Shown: in pieces, positions 1 to 4,623 of the stretch
Layout of the letters: every line of letters starts with the position of its first letter
How positions within the stretch are numbered: position 1 is the first letter of the stretch
Source: an uncultured Oscillospiraceae bacterium
GTDB taxonomy: Bacteria; Bacillota; Clostridia; Oscillospirales; Acutalibacteraceae
Length of the DNA stretch: 6,045 bases
Reading direction: 5' to 3'
Assembly: GCA_902461995.1 (NCBI GenBank)
Contig: CABQAA010000138.1
Span: 1 to 6,045, forward strand
The notes under the pieces: generated by a model
The model's database searches: none
Seen by the model: only the letters and a program-made list of their open reading frames with translations
Told to the model about the DNA's origin: nothing
Position numbers and translations under genes: made by a program

Positions 1-2
1 GA

Positions 3-602
3 CAGGCTTTCAGCCGTCATCCTCACGCAGGATACGGTCAGATGTTTTCCGACTGGGCCAAATCGCCCGATCTGTACGTTGTCCGCAGCTATGGGAACGG
101 GGCCGCCATGCGGGTCACCCCCATCGGATACGCCTGTCCGACCCTGGAAGGGGCGCTGCGGGAAGCGCGCCTCTCCTGCTTATACACCCACCGACATCCG
201 GAAGCTATCCGGGGGGCGCAGGCGGTCACCGCCGCGGTATTTCTGGCCCGGGCCGGGGAGTCCAAAGCGGGCATTGCTCGCCGGATACACGGCATCGCGG
301 GATTCGATCTGACCCGTCCGTTGTCGTCCATCCGGCCGGACTATCGGTTCGATTCCCGCACGGGCTATTCGGTGCCGCCGGCCATCCGGGCGTTCCTGGA
401 ATCCGACGACTTCGAAAGCGCCGTGCGGCTGGCGGTTTCGATCGGTGGAGACAGCGACACCATCGCCTGCATCGCGGGCGGGATCGCCGAGGCGTTTTAC
501 AGACATATCCCCAAAGAGATTGCGGACGGCTGCTGGCGGCGTTTGGACAGCGGGCTGAAGAAAACCGTTTGCGCCTTCCGGAACGCCTATGGCTTAGAAT
601 AA
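3..602 (+). CDS. ADP-ribosylglycohydrolase family protein, C-terminal part (5' end outside window)
   Basis: The reading frame is open from base 3, and the translation before the first ATG (base 42) already fits the family: SRHPHAGYGQMFSDWA resembles the usual 'AGYGGMFRQWA' stretch. The gene therefore starts upstream, and the ATG at 42 is internal. Visible family marks are SYGNGAAMRVTPIGY (about bases 87-131), a THRHPEAIRGAQAV stretch (about 186-227), and the C-terminal metal-binding motif IGGDSDT (about 441-461) followed by a small-residue helix, IACIAGGIAEAFY. In the DraG/ARH family these Asp residues help hold the Mg/Mn ions used to hydrolyse ADP-ribose from a protein or small molecule; no signal is seen in this part and the family is cytoplasmic. 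Some 199 residues are present, against about 260-320 for the whole family. The physiological substrate cannot be read from the sequence. A long intergenic region separates it from the downstream locus, so it probably belongs to another transcription unit. Confidence 0.93.
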   Translation, partial: QAFSRHPHAGYGQMFSDWAKSPDLYVVRSYGNGAAMRVTPIGYACPTLEGALREARLSCLYTHRHPEAIRGAQAVTAAVFLARAGESKAGIARRIHGIAGFDLTRPLSSIRPDYRFDSRTGYSVPPAIRAFLESDDFESAVRLAVSIGGDSDTIACIAGGIAEAFYRHIPKEIADGCWRRLDSGLKKTVCAFRNAYGLE

Positions 603-815
603 GCCTTTCTTTTACAAAAAGCGGTCTCACCCGGCAGGCGATCCGGATCTCACGGGACGCCGCAGGCATATGCCCCGGAGGCCATCCCGAATAGGGGGAC
701 TTTCAGCCGGACGAACTGCGGCAGGGGGGCCGACAGGACAGGCCTTGTCCGGGTTGTCCCAGCCCATATAGATGAACACAAGACAAATTCGGACAAGCTC
801 CGCCCTGACGGACAC
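603..815. other. G+C-rich intergenic stretch, no gene recognised
   Basis: This stretch lies between the ADP-ribosylglycohydrolase stop and the promoter of the regulator. No open frame here has a ribosome binding site or a recognisable product; the frames on the minus strand are low-complexity and end inside the promoter. It contains a perfect 10-bp palindrome GGCATATGCC (665-674), a short hairpin GGACA-GGCCT-TGTCC (736-750), and scattered copies of GGACA/TGTCC, including CGGACAA at 790-796 that could pair with TTGTCCG at 745-751. No U-tract follows these, so they do not form an obvious intrinsic terminator. It could be a degraded gene, a dispersed intergenic repeat or an untranslated RNA; I cannot tell which. 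Confidence 0.5.
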
Positions 816-832
816 AAAAAAGCTGAAAAAAA
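816..832 (+). promoter_or_regulatory. Two phased A-tracts upstream of the regulator promoter (UP-element-like)
   Basis: A6 (816-821) and A7 (826-832) have centres about 10.5 bases apart, one helical turn, and end 14 bases before the -35 box. A-tracts spaced like this bend DNA and, just upstream of -35, can contact the RNA polymerase alpha subunit. That function is inferred from position and composition only. Confidence 0.35.
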
Positions 833-846
833 TCTGCATGAAACTA

Positions 847-875
847 TTGAAATAGACAAATGAGTGTGCTATGAT
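847..875 (+). promoter_or_regulatory. Sigma-70/SigA-type promoter of the IclR-family gene
   Basis: TTGAAA (847-852) and TATGAT (870-875) are separated by exactly 17 bases, and each box is one mismatch from consensus. Transcription would start near 881-883, giving a leader of roughly 58 bases before the ATG at 940. The -10 box contains the ATG at 871, which rules out that codon as the translation start for this transcript. The operator-like palindrome at 897-921 lies about 15-40 bases after the predicted start site. Confidence 0.8.
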
Positions 876-896
876 ACAGATACGGATCAAATATTT

Positions 897-921
897 TGAA
901 CCATATTCATTATTGATGAAT
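897..921. promoter_or_regulatory. Operator-like palindrome, copy 1 (regulator leader)
   Basis: Half-sites TGAAC (897-901), ATTCA (905-909) and TGAAT (917-921) are spaced 3 and 7 bases apart. The core ATTCATTATTGATGAAT (905-921) is an inverted repeat with 7 of 8 pairs matching around a central T at 913. The same layout recurs at 1761-1785 and 1833-1857. It sits just after the predicted transcription start of the IclR gene, so a protein bound here would block initiation or early elongation, suggesting autorepression. IclR-family proteins commonly bind A+T-rich palindromes near their own genes; that this one is the ligand is inference. Confidence 0.65.
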
Positions 922-925
922 GATA

Positions 926-932
926 AAAGGGG
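926..932 (+). promoter_or_regulatory. Ribosome binding site that sets the regulator start
   Basis: AAAGGGG at about 926-932 ends 7 bases before the ATG at 940, which is good spacing. The in-frame ATG at 871 has no comparable purine-rich site before it. Confidence 0.75.
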
Positions 933-939
933 TTCGATT

Positions 940-1716
940 ATGCGGAATTATGAATCCGACGGCGGAGAAAGCAAAGTTAAATCTTTACATAAAGCGCTTT
1001 TGGTTCTGGAAGAGTTCATGAAGGCGGAGACCTATCTCGGTGTCAATCAAATCGCCGACACCCTCTCCCTCCCCAAAAGCACGGTCTCCAATATTCTGTC
1101 CGTCTATCAAAGCCGGGGCTTTATCGAACGGGATTCCCGCAGCGGAAAATACAAGCTGGGAATCAAAGCGCTGGAACTGAGCAACCGCACGTACCAGATG
1201 AACGATGTGCGCCGCATCCTGCAGCCGTATATGCAGGAACTTGGCCGTTACTCAATGGAGAATGTTCTGCTCGCCACCTATAACGACAGCGAGGTCGTCT
1301 ACATCGGCGCCGTCCACGAAGAGCGCTCCACGTTCAGCGGCCGCTATCTGATCGGCGTTCGTGCTCCTGTTTACTGTACAGGGATCGGCAAGGCCATTCT
1401 GGCTTTCTCCGGGCCGGATGAATTCGCCAGCGTGATTCAAAGGGGCCTCAAATCTTATACGGAGAATACCATCACGGATTACCGTCTGCTGGAAGAAGAA
1501 ATGGCGCTCATCCGGCAGAGGGGATACGCCGTCGACAATATGGAACATGAATTCGGACTGAAATGCGTGGCGGTTCCGATCTTTAATTCCGAAGGCGACG
1601 TTGTTGCGGGTCTGAGCATCAGCGGCCCTTCCCTGCGGATGTCGGATGAAAAAATCGAGGATTACAGCGTCCAACTGAAGGACGTCGCCCACCGTGTCGC
1701 TCCTGTGCTGATTTAA
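940..1716 (+). CDS. IclR-family transcriptional regulator
   Basis: This 258-residue cytoplasmic DNA-binding protein is of typical IclR length. Residues about 12-75 form the winged helix-turn-helix: SKVKSLHKALLVLEEF, then GVNQIADTLSLPKSTVSNIL (34-53), then the wing RGFIERDSRSGKYKLG. Residues about 85-258 are the effector-binding domain, with the family stretches PVYCTGIGKAILA (143-155), RGYAVDNMEHEFGLKCVAVP (194-213) and a GLSISGP turn (224-230). I chose the ATG at 940 because it has an AAAGGGG ribosome binding site 7 bases upstream and begins just before the family's N-terminal region. The in-frame ATG at 871 lies inside the promoter -10 box. IclR proteins bind small metabolites, often sugar acids or aromatic acids, and can repress or activate. 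The three operator-like sites around this gene suggest control of itself and of the operon starting at 1892. The effector cannot be read from the sequence. Confidence 0.95.
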   Translation: MRNYESDGGESKVKSLHKALLVLEEFMKAETYLGVNQIADTLSLPKSTVSNILSVYQSRGFIERDSRSGKYKLGIKALELSNRTYQMNDVRRILQPYMQELGRYSMENVLLATYNDSEVVYIGAVHEERSTFSGRYLIGVRAPVYCTGIGKAILAFSGPDEFASVIQRGLKSYTENTITDYRLLEEEMALIRQRGYAVDNMEHEFGLKCVAVPIFNSEGDVVAGLSISGPSLRMSDEKIEDYSVQLKDVAHRVAPVLI

Positions 1717-1732
1717 TCCAATGCGTCAGACG

Positions 1733-1750
1733 ATACGGTCGGTATTTTTT
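1733..1750 (+). terminator. Weak terminator-like hairpin after the regulator
   Basis: ATAC (1733-1736) and GTAT (1742-1745) can pair around a GGTCG loop, and T's run directly on through 1750. The stem is only 4 base pairs, so termination would be poor unless helped. It is listed because it is the only U-tract candidate between the regulator and the next gene, and because its T-run merges with the next promoter's -35 box. Confidence 0.25.
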
Positions 1751-1777
1751 GCCAATAACCTGAACTTTGTTTATTAT
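1749..1777 (+). promoter_or_regulatory. Sigma-70/SigA-type promoter of the uptake operon
   Basis: TTGCCA (1749-1754) and TATTAT (1772-1777) are separated by 17 bases, each with one mismatch to consensus. The start site would be near 1784, leaving a leader of about 108 bases before the ATG at 1892. The -10 box lies wholly inside operator-like copy 2 (1761-1785), the arrangement expected for repression by blocking polymerase. Confidence 0.7.
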
Positions 1778-1785
1778 AAATGAAC
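1761..1785. promoter_or_regulatory. Operator-like palindrome, copy 2 (over the -10 box)
   Basis: Half-sites TGAAC (1761-1765), GTTTA (1769-1773) and TGAAC (1781-1785) have the same 3- and 7-base spacings as copies 1 and 3. The core GTTTATTATAAATGAAC (1769-1785) is an inverted repeat with 6 of 8 pairs matching. It is identical to copy 3 at 22 of 25 positions. It covers the spacer end, the -10 box and the predicted start site of the operon promoter. Confidence 0.68.
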
Positions 1786-1832
1786 GATACGTGCAATTCT
1801 AGAAAATCGTATTTTTATCATCATCGGCTTTA

Positions 1833-1857
1833 TGAACTTTGTTCATTATTAATGTAC
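1833..1857. promoter_or_regulatory. Operator-like palindrome, copy 3 (operon leader)
   Basis: Half-sites TGAAC (1833-1837), GTTCA (1841-1845) and TGTAC (1853-1857) repeat the layout of copies 1 and 2. The core GTTCATTATTAATGTAC (1841-1857) is an inverted repeat with 7 of 8 pairs matching. It starts exactly 72 bases after copy 2, about seven helical turns, so two bound proteins would lie on nearly the same face of the DNA. It falls in the untranslated leader, 34 bases before the ATG at 1892. Confidence 0.66.
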
Positions 1858-1879
1858 ACAAATGGTCATCATCATTAAG

Positions 1880-1885
1880 AGGAGG
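1880..1885 (+). promoter_or_regulatory. Consensus ribosome binding site of the solute-binding protein
   Basis: AGGAGG, within AGAGGAGGT, ends 6 bases before the ATG at 1892. It decides against the in-frame ATG at 1862, whose ten extra residues would also push the signal peptide away from the N-terminus. Confidence 0.88.
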
Positions 1886-1891
1886 TACTGT

Positions 1892-3457
1892 ATGAAAACC
1901 ATCGTCAAGAGATCCCTTCTGGCCGCGTGCGCGGCGGCGCTTCTCTGTCCTTCCCTCGCCGGCTGCGGCAAAAAAGAGGAGGAAACTCCAAAAGCCAAGC
2001 TGTTTGATGAACCGGTCACCTTCAGCATCATGACCTTTGAGCATCCCAGTCAGCAGGTCAACCCGGACGCACTGAAATATCAGGCGATCAAGGAAGCAAC
2101 CAACGTCACCCTGGATTTCGACATCACGCCGAACGCCGAATACAACACCAAAAAGGCGGCCGCCATGGGGGCGGGAGTTCTGTCCGACATCACGTATGTA
2201 TCCCTCGACGACATGTCCAAATTCGCCAAAGCCGGTATTTTTATGGATGTCACCGACCGGCTGCAGAGCGATGTGCCGAATTTTTACAACCGGGTATCGA
2301 ACGACATCAACTGGAAGAAAACCGGCGTGGACGGCCGTTATTATGGGTTCACCATTCTCAACGGCGGCACCGAAAACTTAAACTACGGCGGGTATCTGCC
2401 GGTAATTCGGTACGATATTCTGGAGAAAAACAATCTGAAGCTGCCCACCACCTTTGACGAATGGTTCGTTGTCATGAAGCAGCTCAAGACGATTTATCCG
2501 AACAGCACGCCTTTCTCCGGGCGGAACAAAGGGGCCAATATGCTCACCCAGATGTCCTATGCCATGGGCTGTGCCCCCGGTTTGTTCTACGACTATGAGC
2601 AAAAGCAGTACACCTTCGGTTTCCTCGATGCGCAGTATAAGGAAATCCTCCAATTCTTTGCGAAATGCTACGAAGAGGGCATCCTCGACCACAACTGGAT
2701 GACCGTCGATGCGAACACCTGGGATGAAGGCGTCAACAACGGCAACATCTTCTTCTGGTACGACAACGGCGGCTTCGCTGCCAGCCAGACCAAATCCCTG
2801 CAGAAGAGCGATCCGAAAGCCAAGATGCAGGTCATGCCGCTGATGAAAAATTCCGAAGGCAAAAAGCAGGGCCTGCTGTACAACCAGAACTGGTACGCCA
2901 ACGCCTGGGCCCTGAGCGCGAACACCGCCGAGCCCGACAAGCTGCTGAAGTTCATGAACTGGCTCTATTCGGACGAAGGCATGTACATCTGCAACTACGG
3001 CAAAGAAGGCGAGAGCTTCAATCTGAGCGACGACGGCAAGGTGACCATCCCGCAGGAAATCGTGGAAAAATACCGCAGCGCCACCGCTCCCGAATACAAC
3101 TGGATGTCCGATTACGGTCTGGGCCTGCTCAGCTTCACCCCCCTGGTCAACACCTCTTACGCCATGAACGTCCAGCTCGGTCTGGTGGATACCGAATTCA
3201 ACTCGATCGTCGAAAAGGACTTCAAAGACGGCAGCTATCAATATGAAGCGATCGCCGTGCCGATTCCGGAAGAAAACCGCAAGACTGTAAATACCGAACT
3301 CGGCGCCATCAACGGCCTCATCTACTCGGGTGTACGCGACTTCGTCGAAGGCACCCGGCCCATGACCGAATACGACAACTGGGTCAACGATATGAAAAAT
3401 GCGGGAGCCGAGCATGTGCTCCAAGTATACAACGACGCCAACAAAGCCTTCCAATAA
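1892..3457 (+). CDS. ABC-transporter solute-binding lipoprotein (family 1, LplA/YtcQ-like)
   Basis: This 521-residue protein is predicted to be anchored to the outer face of the membrane. MKTIVKR, a hydrophobic stretch and the lipobox LAGC place the lipid-modified Cys at residue 25, followed by a charged linker (GKKEEETPK). The mature part reads as a long family 1 sugar-binding protein: FDEPVTFSIMTFEHP opens lobe one, AAAMGAGVLSDI (89-100) matches the usual 'LPDI' loop, DGRYYGF (147-153) and LPTTFDEW (184-191) are typical, and NWLYSDEGMYICNYGKEGES (356-375) matches the conserved helix and loop of LplA-type proteins. Such proteins deliver oligosaccharides to a CUT1-type ABC importer. The ligand is unknown. 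It is the first gene of the operon, with its own promoter and two operator-like sites. No permease follows directly, which is unusual, because LplA-type proteins are normally coded next to two permeases. Confidence 0.93.
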   Translation: MKTIVKRSLLAACAAALLCPSLAGCGKKEEETPKAKLFDEPVTFSIMTFEHPSQQVNPDALKYQAIKEATNVTLDFDITPNAEYNTKKAAAMGAGVLSDITYVSLDDMSKFAKAGIFMDVTDRLQSDVPNFYNRVSNDINWKKTGVDGRYYGFTILNGGTENLNYGGYLPVIRYDILEKNNLKLPTTFDEWFVVMKQLKTIYPNSTPFSGRNKGANMLTQMSYAMGCAPGLFYDYEQKQYTFGFLDAQYKEILQFFAKCYEEGILDHNWMTVDANTWDEGVNNGNIFFWYDNGGFAASQTKSLQKSDPKAKMQVMPLMKNSEGKKQGLLYNQNWYANAWALSANTAEPDKLLKFMNWLYSDEGMYICNYGKEGESFNLSDDGKVTIPQEIVEKYRSATAPEYNWMSDYGLGLLSFTPLVNTSYAMNVQLGLVDTEFNSIVEKDFKDGSYQYEAIAVPIPEENRKTVNTELGAINGLIYSGVRDFVEGTRPMTEYDNWVNDMKNAGAEHVLQVYNDANKAFQ

Positions 3458-3465
3458 TGTCTGTT

Positions 3466-3472
3466 AAAGGGG
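3466..3472 (+). promoter_or_regulatory. Ribosome binding site of the propeller gene, wide spacing
   Basis: AAAGGGG ends 10 bases before the ATG at 3483, with a T-rich spacer. This is longer than the 6 bases seen for the genes on either side, so translation may be somewhat weaker than that of the binding protein. Confidence 0.6.
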
Positions 3473-3482
3473 TTTTTGCTGT

Positions 3483-4601
3483 ATGATCCGCAACGAACTG
3501 CCGCCGTCTCTCAAAAAACTGCCCTCCGAACGCCGTGTCATCGCCCCGCCGACCGACGGCGGCGCCTACGCCCATCATGCGGCGATCGCAGCATTCCGGG
3601 GTAAGCTGTATGCCACCTGGTCCTCTGCCAAGTGCAACGAGGACGACTGCGGTCAGCGGGTTATGCTGTCTGTCTCGGAGGATTTCGATCACTGGAGCGA
3701 TCCGGTCCCCCTAATCGATTCCACGCGGGGTGAGCATTCCGATTTGGTGCTGACAGCCGGCGGCTTTTATGCCGCCGGCGACACCCTGCACGCCTATTTC
3801 GGACGGTATGAATACCCGGCCGAATCCCTGCGTGAAAACGGCACCCTGCGTCCGAAGGCCGAGGATGACCCCGGCCATCTCGGCACCGAAACCGGCGTGG
3901 TGTCCACCACCGACGGCGTGCACTGGTCGGCCCCCCGGATGCTGGGGCTGCCGCTTGTCCCGAACCACGGTCCCCAGAAAACCCGGTCGGGCCGCCTCAT
4001 TCTCGCGAGCGGCATCATGTTCCCGTACAGCGACGATCCCTCCGGCGTGGGCCGGTATGAGATCGCGGGTATTTACGGCGACGCGTTCGGGAACGCCAAG
4101 CCTTACGACGACTCCGCCGCGGTTGAACTGGTGACCCGAGCCAAGGGATGGGACGCAAAACTGATCTGCGAGGGCGCTTTCTTCCAAACGGATGACGGTG
4201 TCATTCATATGATGCTGCGCAGCAACGGTCCGGTGCTCTGGTGCGCGGACAGCTTCGACAACGGTGCGACTTACTCCGATCCCTATCCCACCGGTTTTTC
4301 CGACGATTCGAGCAAATTCCATTTCGGCCGGCTGCCGGACGGCCGCTTTTATGCGGTCAGCAACCCGGTCACCGGCGGCGGCCGGAATCCTTTGGTTCTC
4401 TCCCTGTCCCAGGACGGAGAGCTGTTCGACACCGCGTACATCCTGCGGGACGAACCCTATGACAAGCAATATCCCGGCATGTATAAGGGCGGGCTGTATG
4501 GATACCCCCACACCCTGGTACACGACGGGTTCCTGTACACGATTTATTCGAAGAGGAAGGAAGCCATCGAGATCACACGGGTGGCACTTCGGGACCTCTG
4601 A
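3483..4601 (+). CDS. Sialidase-like BNR/Asp-box beta-propeller protein, probably a cytoplasmic glycan-active enzyme
   Basis: This 372-residue protein has no signal peptide. Four Asp-box-like turns mark propeller blades: SEDFDHW (65-71), TTDGVHW (142-148), SFDNGATY (257-264, Tyr in place of Trp) and SQDGELF (309-315). Other stretches typical of 'exo-alpha-sialidase-like' proteins are AYAHHAAIAAFRGKLYATWS (28-47), EHSD (84-87), NHGP (161-164), SKFHFGRLPDGRFYAVSNP (277-295) and YGYPHTLVHDGFLYTIYSKR (339-358). The classical sialidase F/YRIP motif is not visible, so cleavage of sialic acid should not be assumed. Related propeller folds also include arabinanases and other glycosidases or lyases. 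It lies 25 bases after the binding protein, probably in one operon, which fits processing of an imported oligosaccharide. The fold assignment is firm; the substrate is not known. Confidence 0.85.
   Translation: MIRNELPPSLKKLPSERRVIAPPTDGGAYAHHAAIAAFRGKLYATWSSAKCNEDDCGQRVMLSVSEDFDHWSDPVPLIDSTRGEHSDLVLTAGGFYAAGDTLHAYFGRYEYPAESLRENGTLRPKAEDDPGHLGTETGVVSTTDGVHWSAPRMLGLPLVPNHGPQKTRSGRLILASGIMFPYSDDPSGVGRYEIAGIYGDAFGNAKPYDDSAAVELVTRAKGWDAKLICEGAFFQTDDGVIHMMLRSNGPVLWCADSFDNGATYSDPYPTGFSDDSSKFHFGRLPDGRFYAVSNPVTGGGRNPLVLSLSQDGELFDTAYILRDEPYDKQYPGMYKGGLYGYPHTLVHDGFLYTIYSKRKEAIEITRVALRDL
3756..3779 (+). repeat. Perfect 9-bp G+C inverted repeat inside the propeller gene
   Basis: GCCGGCGGC (3756-3764) and GCCGCCGGC (3771-3779) are exact reverse complements around a TTTTAT loop. 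In mRNA they would form a very stable stem-loop about 90 codons into the gene. It encodes part of TAGGFYAAGD, so it may simply reflect Ala and Gly codons. Confidence 0.6.
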
Positions 4602-4610
4602 CGGAGCGAA

Positions 4611-4617
4611 AGGAAGG
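4611..4617 (+). promoter_or_regulatory. Ribosome binding site of the last gene
   Basis: AGGAAGG ends 6 bases before the ATG at 4624. It supports this ATG as the start, in front of a clear signal peptide, and translation coupled into the same operon. Confidence 0.8.
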
Positions 4618-4623
4618 CCATTC

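Noticed and set aside
608..620. CTTTT-N3-AAAAG pairing after the ADP-ribosylglycohydrolase as a terminator
   Set aside because: The stem is five A+T-rich pairs with no downstream U-tract, which is too weak to call.
773..777. Isolated TGAAC half-site upstream of the regulator promoter
   Set aside because: Neither the RTTYA partner at +3 nor the third half-site is present, so it is not counted as a fourth operator.
627..890. 87-codon minus-strand frame covering the spacer and the regulator promoter
   Set aside because: Its start codon region is inside the promoter of the opposite strand. The N-terminal part is only a hydrophobic translation of A+T-rich promoter DNA, and no ribosome binding site or family resemblance is visible.
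871..939. N-terminal extension of the IclR regulator from the ATG at 871
   Set aside because: The ATG is part of the -10 box, and the encoded residues come from the promoter and operator sequence.
1862..1891. Ten-residue extension of the solute-binding protein from the ATG at 1862
   Set aside because: There is no ribosome binding site before it; the consensus AGGAGG at 1880-1885 serves the ATG at 1892, and the signal peptide starts properly there.
2378..3454. 358-codon open frame on the minus strand opposite the solute-binding protein
   Set aside because: Its translation is a low-complexity Val/Gly/His/Phe-rich string typical of the antisense of a codon-biased gene. The + strand frame has a lipobox, family motifs and a consensus ribosome binding site.
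3483..4601. Calling the propeller protein a true sialidase (nanH-like)
   Set aside because: The fold evidence is good, but the RIP motif and a clear Arg triad cannot be seen, and no sialic-acid catabolic gene is in the window.
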